Shown here: piece after piece, positions 44,368 through 55,732 of the stretch | How the letters are laid out: every line of letters starts with the position of its first letter | Position numbering within the stretch: position 1 is the first letter of the stretch | Assembly: GCA_030144725.1 (NCBI GenBank) | Contig: JASKMD010000020.1 | Location: 4,792,703 to 4,856,702 of the forward strand | From: Haematococcus lacustris | Taxonomy: Eukaryota; Chlorophyta; Chlorophyceae; Chlamydomonadales; Haematococcaceae | Reading direction: 5' to 3' | DNA: 64,000 nt | Translations under genes and position numbers: made by a program | The notes under the pieces: model-generated | What the model saw: only the letters and a program-made list of their open reading frames with translations | The model's database searches: none | What the model was told of the DNA's origin: nothing

Positions 44368-47300
44368 CACTAGCATGTTGGGGCGAGTTGCCTTGTCAAG
44401 GCCCATCACCATACTAATGCGGGAGGGGCAGCAGGCTGCTGCATCATGAGCAGCTGAGGGCATCGCCAGGCCAGGCAGCAGCCAGTTTCTGTCTCATAAG
44501 AAGACGTCTGATGTCGTCTAGACATGTCTAATCAGCCAGGGTCTGTAGAAAATGTAGGTGTCTTGACATGCAGTGCGACTCAATAGCTGCATACTGTGGA
44601 GGTCTGATGGGCATGATGTGTGCGACCGCTCACACTCACCCATCCACACTCCCCTTCCCTCATACAACACACCACCCTTCTCCTCCTTCCCCAAACACTC
44701 CTCCCCAAACACTCCTCACCTCAGCCAACCGCGCAATCTCGTCAAAGTCATCTGCCAGCAGGCGACCAGACGGTACACACGCCCCAACCCAGTTCAGGCC
44801 TGGCTGCTTCTGAGGATGTACCCCCAGCAGGTCCCTCCTCTCCCACGTCCCCTCATGCTTCACCTGCACCACCCAACCACCACACCCAACCTTGACTGTT
44901 AACTGAATGTGCTCAACTCTTGACTGTTAACAAGCCAAGCAAGCAGACAGCATATCACACCAACCTCTGAGCCTGTGTCATGCTATCACTGCTGCTGTGC
45001 CACTCTGCCCATCCTTCTGCCCACCACCACTGTCCATCAGCCCCACCCACTCAACCTCACCCACATGCACAGCAGGCGCCAGCTTGGTGCCAGGTGGCAT
45101 GTAGGACTCGATGAGCTCCTGCCACTTCTCCATGCCAATGGCCTCAACCAGCCAGATCAGGCGTGTCTGCTGCCGGTCAGCACGAGGGCCGTGGTCCCTG
45201 GGAGCAGGGCAGGTGGGAGAGAGTGAGAGGAGAGGGGGAGGGGGGAAGAGGGAGGAGGGAAGGAGATGAGTGGAGATGGGAGGAGGGGAAGAGGTGGGAA
45301 GGGGGTGAGGGGGTGAGGTGAGTTGTGCCTGACCTGAACGATGCCAGCAAGGCCTCTGTGAAAGGCACAAGCTGCTCCTCAGTGACGCTGAAGGGGGCGG
45401 GCACGCTCATGATGTTGCGCTTGATGCTGAAATAGCCGCCCACCATGAGGTTGAACACCACCTGGCACATGCACCCCAGCGCATGACATCAACTCACTGC
45501 TTGCAAACCAACACAAGGCTCCAGCTCACTGTTTGCTCAGGGAATGTATGAGTGTATGACCAGCAGAACTGGAAGCATGCTTGCTTGCATGGGCAGCAGG
45601 AGACACTTACATCGCGTACAAGCACACTGTGCACACCTACCATTCTTCAACATCATTACCCTCAATCCCACTCACCTCACCCACAACACCCACTCCACAT
45701 GCTTTCCGTCCTTGCAACTCACCAGAATGAAACACAATGCTCACATGCAAACATGCTGTGCCTACGCACCTGCCTGCCATTTCGTTCACTCCCAAAACCA
45801 TCCTTTCCCACCCTCGCCACCACCTCGTCTTCCCGCCCCTCCCTCCCCTCACCTTGCCCGAGGCCGGGTCCTGAACCGCCTCAAACCCAACATCATTGAT
45901 CTGGGTGTGGGGGAAGTCATCACGCGTAGAAGAAATGCAGACGTTGATCTTGCGCGGCAAGTTGGTCAGGTCAGCGCGCCCCTTGCCTTCGGGGCCCACA
46001 ATCATATCCTGAAGCTCCTGCAATCAACAGCAGCATGTGCTTGCCTCACTGCTTGAGAAACACCAAAACTGCTTGCCTCTGTGTGCAGTGTCCGTCCACA
46101 TCACTGCCTTGCCCATCACCAACACCACTCAGCCTACCGCCCTCTGCCTCCCTAGCAACAGCCATGCCACTTGCTTGCCTTCATACCATTGACCATTACA
46201 CCACCCCAGCCCCAAAAGCCCACTGCCCAGTCAGGTCTGAAGCTCACACTCGACCTCCACCTCACTTCCTGCCAGCTTTTGCCTGGCTATCAACCAAGTC
46301 AATCAAATGACAGCAGCATACATCTGGCGTAGGTGACAACGATGGCCCCAGCAGCCCCAGCACCAAACTGTGTCAAGCTGCCCCAACACCCACTGCCCCT
46401 GCTGCCCCAACACCCACTGCCCCTGCTGCCCCAACACCCACTGCCCCTGCTGCCCCAACACCCACTGCCCCTGCCTTCACCTTCAACAGGGGCCGGGTGT
46501 CAATAAGCTCGTGGGGGTCCAGGCCAGCAATGGGGTTGCCCGTGAGGTTGCGCACATTGTCCATTCCGCTCTGAAAGCTGGTCAGCCCATGCGCCAGCAG
46601 CCCCTCAATCACCTGCAACAGTCACTTAGCAGCCGGGTAAGGTCAAAGTGGAGGGCGTTGGGTGATGTGCAGGCTCTTGTAGCTGTCTTTCCTTAATGGT
46701 GGACGCCTTACTCTTATCTATACATACTACTACCTATATGTGCATCTTATCTACTGTACTGCAGGCCATACTATCTTTCAGCTATGCTATTGGTGGGATT
46801 GGGTACCAACCTGCTACAGGGTGGGAGGGTTCAATGTCATACTGGAGCTCATGGGAGCCTCTTGTAGCAGTGTGTTCCCACCGTCCCTGACCCTGGCCAC
46901 TGCTTTTCGACTGGAGGCCAGCAACCAGACCGACAGCTACAAGCTGTGAAGGCCTTCTAACCCCCTTTGGAGCAATGCCAAGGGGCGAGTGGGCCCACCT
47001 GCGACCCCATCAGCAACCCCACGATTTCATGCTGAAAAGGCTGACCCTACCCTCACCATACCTCCGCTGCACCGCCCATGCTGCTCTCCCAGAAAACCCA
47101 AACCACCGGCCCTGCTGACCCGCTAACACTTTGTGCACTCCCACAGAGTATGGCGCACCTTGTCGGCTGTGTCCAGGGTGATGCCACGCAGCTGGATGCC
47201 AGCACGCGTGGTGATATCCCCGCACCCTTCCTCGCCGTACACACGGATGGCTGAACCCAGGAAGCGTAGCTGGGCTGCACTCAGCTCACCTGCGGGGCCC

Positions 47301-48632
47301 AGCACCAGGGCCAGGGCCAGAACCAGCTAAGCAAGGGCCAGGGCCACAGCATGAGCCAGCTGGGCAGCAGCCAGTTCCTTGAGCTGGAGCAAAAGCAGGG
47401 CCTTTGAAGTGTGGCCCAGGATTTGGATGAGGACCACAAATGAGGGTGGTGTTAGACAGGTTCTCACGTCTATTGAAAATCTATTACGTCTATTAACAAC
47501 CAACAACAAGTTCAGTAATAGACTTTCGAACCCTGGCTACTAATGACCCTGGAGAGGTGTCAGGGTGTGATGTGTGACCAACACCACAGGAAGATGGCAA
47601 AGGGCCAAACCCAGCAGTCACACCAGGCTGGCGAATGAGTGGTGAAGAGCAACATACACAACATCCACATCAACAGCAAAGCAACTCCTTACCGGAAGGC
47701 ACGCGAATACGCATCATGAACTTCCCAGGCGTACGCTTGCTGCGGTGGAATAGACCCGCCCACTTCATGCGGATATCCACATCGTCCAGGTTCAGATCTT
47801 CCCACCTGCACCCAGCAATGCAATTCACAAGCATGCTTTCTCACGAGTGATGAAGACACGTGAGTGGTGAAAACACAAGCATGGTTTAGTAAGCTCAAGA
47901 GACGACAGAGTAGCGACAGTAGAGGGGAGAGAGGGGAGGGAGAAAGGGGAGGGAGGAAGGGGAGGGAGGAGAGGGAGAGGAGGGGAGTATTGTGGCTAGA
48001 AGCCAAGGACACACTTTGTGTTGCCTTCGCGGATGAGCTTGGCCAGCTCCGGCACCTCAGTCCACATGTTGCTGCCGCACTTCTCTACCTTCACCTTCTC
48101 AAACTTGACCTGCACCAAAGGCCAGCAGCTCCCTCCTTGAGGCATTCACTTAGAGCAAATGGGCCTGAGCGTCTGTGTCTGTAGGGGGCGGTAGAGACCA
48201 AGTCTGAACCCTGTTCCAAAGGTCCAGTCGACGCGCACCTTGCTTTTGATTGAGCGCTCGCGAGCCTCAGGACTCAAGTGCACCAGCCCAGTAACAGGAG
48301 CCTGCGGCCAAAGAGAAAAGGGACGCACGTGGGTAGGCGGCCCTAGCTTGCGCCAGCATCCCAGCTGAGGGTGTATGGGTCGCAACGCGCTGCTCACAAA
48401 GACAGTGTCTTAGCTCTAATATTCATAACAGGTTGCGGGCTATTCCTGCTGTTTAAAGAAGGATTGCTGGCCTTACCGTGGTGATGGGCGCCTCTGGTGC
48501 AGCGACGCTTGTGATGATCCTCCGCTCAGTGGCTCGCAACAGGGCATGTCGGACCTTGCGCGTTGCACGCTGCCCCAAGTGTGTCCGTGTCTGGAGGCTA
48601 CCAGCACCTGACACCAGTGTTTCGGTCTGCAT
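42679..48632 (-). CDS. NII1: Ferredoxin-nitrite reductase, plastid
   Basis: Reduces nitrite to ammonium with six electrons from ferredoxin, in the chloroplast. Fourteen phase-consistent exons: 48632-48477, 48301-48239, 48109-48015, 47805-47693, 47289-47159, 46612-46481, 46017-45853, 45461-45334, 45197-45071, 44863-44720, 44221-44098, 43782-43607, 43119-42997, 42771-42679. They give 589 residues, the usual length. The first 50 residues (MQTETLVSGAGSLQTRTHLG) form a transit peptide. Conserved blocks: VKFEKVKVEKCGSNMWTEV, RMKWAGLFHRSKRTPG, GDITTRAGIQLRGITL and NLTGNPIAGLDPHEL. The four Cys ligands of the siroheme-4Fe4S centre are present: CTGSQFC and, 35 residues on, CPNSC, spacing as in the plant enzyme. 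The start ATG at 48632 follows a non-ATG open stretch. All introns are GT-AG. The gene is probably nitrate-induced and ammonium-repressed as in relatives, but no control site was identified. It sits between two inverted transposon copies. Confidence 0.95.
46376..46475. repeat. 24-bp tandem repeat in a nitrite reductase intron
   Basis: Four copies of a 24-bp unit (CCCCAACACCCACTGCCCCT plus GCTG), ending next to the donor of exon 6 at 46480. Confidence 0.9.
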
Positions 48633-49107
48633 TGTGGGTATTCGCAAGTCTTGGATTTTCCGGTTGCTAGCTGTGTTGAACGTTTATGGTCCCTGCGCAA
48701 GAACGGTGCGCGAAGGTTTATGTAGAGGCAGAGCGCCTCCTCGCTCCCTCAAGACTCAGAGAGTGAATTTTGACTGAGGGGGCGAGGCAACCGCGCCCGC
48801 CATCGCTGTCGCCATCGCACCCGCTGATGCAGAAGGTTGTATATTCACACGCTGTGTCTGCGTCCTGACCCTAACATACCGCGGACCCTTTCGCCAAAGG
48901 TCACTTGACAAGCGATCTGAGTGAGTTTACCTTGCAGCAGCCATTGTTTTGCTACTGTTGCAACAGCGCAGAGCCAAAGCTGGCATCTCATACTCCGTGT
49001 ACACACCTTAAGATCTTGAACTTCATCTGAGCAGCAGGGGGCCACAGCGGAGCTGTACACGAGTAGCAAGATGACATGCTTTCTGCTTTGCTACTTTGCA
49101 TGCAGAG
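48633..49107. promoter_or_regulatory. 5' flank of the nitrite reductase gene
   Basis: Must contain the promoter and 5' UTR of the minus-strand nitrite reductase gene. No TATA box or known nitrate element was identified by eye. No other gene recognised. Confidence 0.4.
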
Positions 49108-49611
49108 ATGTTGAAGCAAGCCAAGGCGATACACTTGGCATTTGACGGATGCACAACCAAGCGCCATGGGAAGGTGCTCGTCATCAGGGTCACAGCAGCA
49201 GTCCCTAAGCCGCAGGGGCAGGAGGAGCAGCATGGGCAAGCAGCAGAGCAAGGGGGAGGGCAAGCTCAGCAGGAACCGGGGTCTGGGAAAGAGCCAGTGG
49301 GTCAGGGGCAACCGGGTCAAGAGGGGCAGGTGGAGCATGCGGGGCAGTCATGCTCAACTGCTGCCCCACGCCTCACCACCATCTTCACCGACGTCCTGGG
49401 TGTCATCCAGTTGGCCAGCGGCACAGCGGAGGCCCATGTGCGGGTCATCATGCGGTTGTTGGGTGACCTGGGCCTCGCAGGCATGAATATTGCCGGCATC
49501 TGCGCCGACAGCGCATCAGTGAACATGGGGGGATTCACAGGTGTCATTGCACGCATCAGACAGCTGCTGCGGGAGGAGGGGCAGGTTGGGGTGACTCAAT
49601 CAGTTAGTTAG
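49108..49611 (+). pseudogene. hAT-like (DUF4371-type) transposase fragment
   Basis: 168 codons from ATG (MLKQAKAIHLAFDGCTTKRH). The start resembles the first catalytic block of hAT-like transposases (FDGCTT, Asp likely the first of the DDE triad). LGLAGMNIAGICADSASVNM followed by GGFTGVIARIRQLL resembles the second block (GICTDGAxSMxGxxxGVxARI), with Asp-Ser where Asp-Gly is usual. A Gln/Gly-rich insert (about 35-85) separates them. The downstream remainder and terminal repeats are not seen. It could be a first exon, but the stop at 49609 follows directly, so it is taken as a remnant. Confidence 0.5.
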
Positions 49612-52082
49612 ACAGCCCCCCAGCGCCAACTCAGGTTGTAAAGTGCGCAACAAAGGCTGTACCGGCCACCTCCCCCAACCACCTGCCAACCGCCTTCGAG
49701 CCACATTCCCGCAACCGTTTTCCGATCCGACTGCATCTGCCGATGCGCATGCTCGTGTAGAGCAACCTAAGCGGCGCGGGTGGTCGCAGCGATGACTGCA
49801 TGCCCCGAACCGGCTCAAATTTGAATTACTAACTTTGATGCTTTGCTGTGCACGGCCTACTAACTGGATAATTATTCTGGATGGGTGAAAGGTTGGCTAC
49901 ATACTGAGCCAGCTAGCATTAAATTTGGCGCAGCGAGTGCAGAGTTACAGCCATCCTACTACCAGGGGTCGGTTTACTGTCATTTTTTGAATGTTGGGGG
50001 CGCCTGACTTGAAGGCAAATGAGCGCAAATAGGCGCTCCCAACTACCTGATGTTGGGAGCGTCTAGTGCGCCTCAAGAAACCTCAGGCCCCAGCCCAGCC
50101 GCCTACCTTTTGGCAATCGTCCAGCCAGCCCCTCACAGCACCTCACAGCACCTTGGCAAGCCAAAGACTTCACCTTGGCTAGCCAAAGGGTGGGAGTCAG
50201 CTGGTCGCAACTGAGAGAGAACCTACCCCTGGCGAACCTCTAACTATGCTACGCACATTCCCGGATACAAGACCTTGTCAGCTATGTGGTGCAGCTTGTA
50301 TTATTAAGTACTGTGCAGTGTGCTCAGTGCTATGGCGGCTCAAATCTTGACTATCAAATTCATGCCATTTTTGCTCATGCTGGCCTCGTCGCGAGAGACC
50401 GCCGCGACCGGCCTGGCCCAGGAGCACCTGCACACATTGAGGGACAATCGCCGCAGTCAAAACGGTTCACATGGCATGCCAAACCGATGTAATAACGCCC
50501 CGCTACACATGCACGGAAATACACAAGGCTGCTGCATTGCTTGACCGCTTCGTGAGTAATACTTACTACCTGGCTACTCTTAAGGCCACACAAGCCTTCC
50601 TTGCTGGGGCTGGGAGGGGGTGGGAGGGGGTGGGGCGGGCTAGAAGGGTTCCTGGGCTAGTCAGCACTGCAAGGCAAAGTTAGGTCACGCCAAAGTAAGT
50701 TCCCACAGGCCTAATCAATGAAATGACGTGCTTTTTTCTCCAACAGCTGTGTCGTTGAGTTAGGAACAAAGTTGACACGGCAAGTACTGGAAAGTCACAG
50801 GGGTCGGCTCACAGCAAGCCGGTTTGTGCAAGGGGGTCCCTTTTTTATGCCTTTCGCATCTCGTGGCAGTGGCGCGTGTCAACTTACCCAACGACGGTCC
50901 TCCGACACCGCCTGCACCAATGCAAGGCTCGCGGAGCGAGCCTAGCGGGCTGAGGTGTCCGCGATCGATTGCGCCGGCATGGCCTCACTCGCAAGTGTTG
51001 ACGCGCCGCTTGCCAGGGGACGTGCAATAATACGCAACTGCCAATGTGGTAAACGCTATCGAAAATAGTGCAGTATTGAATGAGTATTTGCATAAAGATT
51101 ACCAACCAGTGTTATTTTTTACCTGAGCGATGTTTGAATGTGGAGCTATTTATTCAAGTATAACTTCAATTTACCCGGATCTAAACGGTTTCTGCCCACA
51201 TTTTAAAAGGCTGTAACAAGGGCAACCGACGGCTAATTATGTCCCAACCGTCAATTATAGCTAACCGTCAATTATAGCCAACCGTCAATTATAGCCAACC
51301 GTCAATTTTAGGCAACCGTCAATTATAGCCAACCGCCAATTATAGCCAACCGCTAAGTCGCAACCACTACACATGGCAACACACAATCTAATCCTCATAT
51401 CACGCACTTTGCACTCATGCTCATGCAATTCATAGGCCCATGCGCTTCATTTCTTCGTGATGCACTTTATCACATGCATTTGCAAGCACTCCATGCAGCA
51501 CTCCATCCATGCATGCAGCACTCCAGCACTCCATGCACTCCATAGCAAATCTAATTTGCATGCGCTTCACCCCATAGAAGAGGGAGCCCCGCCTGATACA
51601 CGGCACAATGAACATTATTTGCAACACATTATGACAGACAGATGACTAAGCCGTAGGCAAGACGTGAATAGTGCCATGCCATGCATGACGCCGTTCTCCA
51701 TCATGCGTGGTATTCCAAAGGCTAATAAGGGACAACAACGTTGTCTAAGAGAGAATGGCAGGACTAGGAGGTGGTGAAGGTGGGGGTAGCCAGAGCTGGG
51801 GCAGTGGGCAGGCTGGGATCATCACGAGCACCACCTGTGTGATGTGCGCCCCATTCAATCCGCCAGCAACAACACTTGGTAGTGGTGGCACAAATGCCAC
51901 CTCAAAAACAACCCCACGTCGATAGCCGCAACAATGGACATGATGACGTTAGCTCCTGCAAACAAGGACATCAAATAGGGTGTTGGCAGCCATCATGCAC
52001 AATGTAAGACTACATACCACCGGAATCTGCCCACCCTCCCCAAGGGGCACACATAATACATTGTAGGAGTCTGCTCACTGAC
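49612..52082. other. Unassigned intergenic DNA
   Basis: No gene recognised on either strand. Visible structure: two related GGCGCC/GGCGCTCCCAAC words in inverse orientation near 49995-50060, a 17-bp tandem array (51228-51352), and repeated GCAGCACTCCA words near 51490-51545. Confidence 0.5.
51228..51352. repeat. 17-bp tandem repeat AACCGTCAATTATAGCC
   Basis: Seven units, two of them with substitutions (AATTTTAGG and CCGCCAATT), plus a degenerate unit at each end. AT-rich and unlike the G-rich satellites elsewhere. Confidence 0.9.
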
Positions 52083-52172
52083 CTGTCTGAGCTTGAGGTT
52101 CGGTTTGACTTGCTGATATGCCAAAAGCATTAGCGATAGCATGTTAAGAAAGCAGTCCACAACCAAGCAGTT
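52083..52172 (-). CDS. Isolated candidate exon, possibly membrane-spanning
   Basis: A 90-bp open segment on the minus strand with a good acceptor (CTTGCAG) and donor (CAG|GTCAGT), in phase. It encodes NCLVVDCFLNMLSLMLLAYQ then QVKPNLKLRQ, where a hydrophobic stretch is followed by basic residues. Neighbouring open pieces (52253-52390, 51850-51960) could not be joined to it in a consistent frame, and no family was recognised. It may be part of a real gene or a remnant. Confidence 0.25.
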
Positions 52173-52876
52173 CTGCAAGAGAGGAAACAACATGATGTGA
52201 CAAACATGAATGCACACAAATACAATTGCACAGGCACATGTAGCTGCCCTGATTACTGCTGCTCAATTGTGGCCCTCAATTGTGGCCCTGGCAGCTGCGG
52301 CAATGGCAATAGCACGGCTGCCCTAGCGACCAAAAAGATGGTCATTGCGCCTACACGGCTGAGGAAACACCTACGTTTACAGTTACGATGACAACGTTGG
52401 GACGATGAGGTGGCGGTTGTAGCTGGGCACTTGAAGAGGCGGCGGAGGCGGCTGCCCGTAGAGAGACATGTTATCCACATCGTGACCTCCGCAAAAGCGC
52501 TTCGTTGTGACCTCCACTAGGGCGCTGGATGGCTTGCGGGTGTCCCTACGAGCACATCGGATGGGTACTTGCCGATGGCGATTTCTGTGATACCATACTA
52601 GTGCGTGGTAAGCCGCACCATCTCGGCAATAGGGAAGTTCGAGCTTACCGATGTCAGGTCGTGCCACCCGTTGCCGCCGTCATTGTCGCCGCCGTTCCAT
52701 TCTGCAAAAGAACGCCACTAGTGCCACGTCCATTGCGCGAGCCAAAACAATGAATGACCTCCACCAACAATAAACAAAGAATTGCCGCAAATGTTACACT
52801 AAAGACAATGACCAGCTCGGCTCCGCCGAGCTCAGAATCGATTTATCGCCTCTGTAAATTGAAGTTATACAAGTTA
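52173..52876. other. Unassigned intergenic DNA
   Basis: Contains short open segments on the minus strand (52253-52480, 52383-52667), one hydrophobic, which might be exons of the candidate at 52083-52172. No family recognised. Confidence 0.3.
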
Positions 52877-53050
52877 ACTGCAACGCCTCACCTTTTCCGG
52901 GTTTGTAAACGACCTCGGCCTCGCAGTTCCTCGTGAACGCTCTCGACCTCCGCCAGGGGCCTCCGGCCCCTGGCGTCGGTCTCGAGCGTTCACTCGGAAC
53001 TGCTTCGGCCTCGGTCGTTTACAAACCCGGAAAAGGTTCGGTGTTGCAGT
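52877..53050. mobile_element. Palindromic MITE, 174 bp, TA target duplication
   Basis: The whole element is one hairpin: the left arm from ACTGCAAC to CCAGGGGCC is the inverse of the right arm from GGCCCCTGG to GTTGCAGT, with a three-base loop and about a dozen mismatches over 85 bp. TA lies directly outside both ends. No coding capacity. Its termini differ from those of the 1770-bp transposon, so it was mobilised by another TA-targeting element. Confidence 0.85.
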
Positions 53051-53394
53051 TATCCTCATCGTAAGAACCTATGCCATGTCATTTTGAGCTAGATCATGCA
53101 TCAGGGCGAAACGAAAACAAAACACTGTTACCAACCCCATGTTGGGGACGGCTGAGTGGGAGAGGATGTTGACCTAGCCATTGGGAGCACCCAGTAGCCA
53201 AGCAACCCTCCCCCCCTCATACCCATACCTATCTCTGGTGGGAGGGCAGCAAGGGCCCTGTGCCCCGAGGCTAGTCTCCTTTCGTCGTACACGCCTGACG
53301 GGGAGGGCGTACTCCTCACTTGCTTTCTTTCTCGCTCGCTAACCAAGTTTCGCTACAACGTCTGTTTGGCGCCAGTCCAGAAATGATTCAAAGA
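53051..53394. other. Unassigned spacer between MITE and transposon copy 2
   Basis: About 340 bp, no gene or repeat family recognised. Confidence 0.4.
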
Positions 53395-53800
53395 TACCGT
53401 ACTATCCCTTTTGATTCCCGAGGCCTCGGAAACTATAATTAAAATATTATTCCCGAGCCATATTTTTCATTGTTTCAAATTCCCCGATGGCCAAAGTACA
53501 TCTAAAGTTAGTTTTGAGAACGTCTTCGTGCATAGAAATAATCAAGCCTCACACTCCATTAATCTCGCATCAAAATCATATGTTCCACATAGTCAACTGT
53601 CGTGGCCTCTCTTCTAGTGGCCTTATCACCTGACCACGTCACATGGGGCACTGAACCTCGCTCATAAAGTCATGATCCTCCTGCCGCTGCTGGCAGTGGC
53701 GGCATATCTCATCATCAGCCTCGGAGCATTCAAACTTGCGTGCTCCTGCCACCCATTCTGCTGCCTTACCCAAAGCAAGCACCCCGCCCTGGCCGGCTGC

Positions 53801-54772
53801 CTATGTAAGAGCAGCCGCCCCCCCCCTCGACATGGTCGCCAGCCTGGTTGCCACTCTTGCCCGGCCTGTGCCCTCAACCTTTGCCCCAGCCTGGCCCACC
53901 TGCCTCGACCTTGTCCGGGGAAAAGCAACCACCCTGGTTGCCGCCCCGGCATGGCCCGCCGACCCAGCCTTTGCTCCAGCTTGGCCCGCCTCCCCCTCGC
54001 TGTTGCTGCTGCTGCTGTTGCTGCTTCCTCTGCTGATGTCATTGCTGCCGTTGATGTCGCTGCTGCTGCTGATGCGCAACCGCACTTGCTTGCGTTGAGG
54101 AGTGGCTGATGCGGCAAGACCTGTTGCCGGTGGCTTATGTTTGTTTTTTGAGCCCAAGGGTCTGCCACGCTTGCGCACGGCTGGTCCAGCCTTGGCTACG
54201 ACAGGCTTGATGGCTGGAGGAGCTGATCTGGTACTTGCCAGCAGCTGCAAGGCTGCACTCATCAGCTCCTCAGCTGTCATGGATGCGATGTCCAGCACAG
54301 CTGCCGGTTCGGTCACCAAGGGAGAGTCCTCCATAGGCAGGGACATGCTTGGCAGTGGCTTTCCAGCAGGCCGAGCTTGTAGCGCTGCATGCAAGTCACT
54401 GAGTTGCACAGCTGCATCATCCTCAGTTGCACCTGCATTCTGCTCCTCAACGAAGACCATGAGGGGTTCTGGCACTGTGGCACAACACCAACAACCAGCA
54501 ATAACATCAGCAACCTCTTGCACCTTCAATAGGAGGAAGTTGCCAAGCGTGGCTCTCCTGCCAGCGGTGGGCACACGGTGGTGGCCTGCGCCCCCGAACA
54601 GGCTAGCTTGGGCCTGCTCCGTCAGCTGTGTGAGGAAGTTCTTTTGGTACCACCCCCTGACAGTGGACTCGTCCAGCTTGCTGTACAGGTCAGGTTGCAC
54701 GAGCTTCAGGTGCTGGACAGCGGGGCTGTAACCGCCGCATGCTGGCACGGCTTGCAGGATGGGCTGAATCAT
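53801..54772 (-). CDS. Transposon ORF B, copy 2 (AT-hook protein)
   Basis: Same 323-residue product as at 40718-41689: helix-turn-helix-like N-terminal region, AT-hook KRGRPLGSKNK and Gly/Ala-rich tail. See that entry for the reasoning. Confidence 0.55.
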   Translation of the reverse strand: MIQPILQAVPACGGYSPAVQHLKLVQPDLYSKLDESTVRGWYQKNFLTQLTEQAQASLFGGAGHHRVPTAGRRATLGNFLLLKVQEVADVIAGCWCCATVPEPLMVFVEEQNAGATEDDAAVQLSDLHAALQARPAGKPLPSMSLPMEDSPLVTEPAAVLDIASMTAEELMSAALQLLASTRSAPPAIKPVVAKAGPAVRKRGRPLGSKNKHKPPATGLAASATPQRKQVRLRISSSSDINGSNDISRGSSNSSSSNSEGEAGQAGAKAGSAGHAGAATRVVAFPRTRSRQVGQAGAKVEGTGRARVATRLATMSRGGAAALT

Positions 54773-55026
54773 AGCAGGATGCCACAAGTTCTCATGCCGG
54801 TGCGTGCAACAGCAGCAGGTGTGACGGGCGATGCGGCAGGGTCGCGGCCTGGAGAAGGCCCAAAGTTGAACAGTTTGCGAGGTCTCTCAGGTGGTCGCTT
54901 CTCAATCACTGCCGCCTGACGATTGATAGACATTTGGACGCGTTGTTCTTCGTGCATAAGGAGCTCGCGGTGCATGTTATCAGCTGGTTCGGCGGCACTG
55001 ATGCCCCGGACCACAAATTGGTCCAT
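54769..55026 (-). CDS. Transposon ORF A, copy 2
   Basis: Same 85-residue product as at 40464-40721. The stop again overlaps the ORF B start as ATGA. Confidence 0.45.
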   Translation of the reverse strand: MDQFVVRGISAAEPADNMHRELLMHEEQRVQMSINRQAAVIEKRPPERPRKLFNFGPSPGRDPAASPVTPAAVARTGMRTCGILL

Positions 55027-55164
55027 TGCTAGCACTTTCGTCAAGGTCAACTCATTGTTTGACTGCTTCCCGAAAGACCCAAATATTACATTGTTTAATC
55101 ATTCCCGGTTTCCCGAAGGACAAAAAACGATTCGGGATAGGGAATCAAAAGGGAGAGTACGGTA

Positions 55165-55250
55165 CACGCGTATTTTCTCGATTTTTCTCGTATGATACAA
55201 AAATACACGCGTATTTTCTCGTATCGCCTCCATCGATACACGCACTACCC
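55165..55250. repeat. Two direct copies of ACACGCGTATTTTCTCG
   Basis: Two copies 43 bp apart (55164-55180 and 55207-55223), followed by CGATACACGCAC. They directly abut the end of transposon copy 2. Confidence 0.8.
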
Positions 55251-55655
55251 ATTACTGGTCCAAGCCATTCAGCGGCATCCAGTAAAGCTAGTCAGCCAGC
55301 TGGGCAGCCTGCCAGGTTGCCTGGACTGTGAAGAGCCTGCACCGCCAGCACGAGCGCTAGTCCTGAATTTGTCCTGGACGGCACGGCACTAGTGCTGTGT
55401 GTTCACGCTGCCAGTGGCAGGGGCATCCCCTTCATCAAGCACAGCCCTCACCCCATGACATGGGCTACAGCCCCGCCCTACACCACCCTGTCCTACACAG
55501 CCACCGACCAGCTTCAGCCCTGGGGGCTCGTTGTAAAGGGGCCTGTGCCCACCTTCCTGTCGACCGCCATACACACTTCCACCTCCCCCCTCCCCTCCTC
55601 CACGCTGCCATCGCTTCCTCCCCTCCCCCTTTTGACCTTTTTGCCTGCCCCTACC

Positions 55656-55659
<4 letters not shown>

Positions 55660-55699
<40 letters not shown>
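55660..55699. repeat. (CTG)n microsatellite, 13 units
   Basis: Perfect GCT/CTG run about 35 bp downstream of the HISN1 stop codon, so it is CAG in the 3' UTR of the minus-strand transcript. Confidence 0.9.
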
Positions 55700-55732
55700 C
55701 CAGTCTTAGTCCAGCCCTGCGCCAGTAGCAGG

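Larger units (their letters stand above)
53395..55164 (-). mobile_element. 1770-bp DNA transposon with TA target duplication, copy 2
   Basis: Inverse of the copy at 40326-42095: the two are the same length and their encoded products are identical in every frame examined, while flanking sequences differ. TA lies at both ends. Its ORFs are on the minus strand at 55026-54769 (ORF A) and 54772-53801 (ORF B). The near-perfect identity points to recent transposition or to gene conversion between the two. Confidence 0.87.

Noticed and set aside
40326..55164. Reading the 14.8-kb segment as a single palindromic composite transposon
   Set aside because: Each 1770-bp copy has its own TA duplication and complete ends, so two independent insertions are simpler; composite behaviour is only a possibility.
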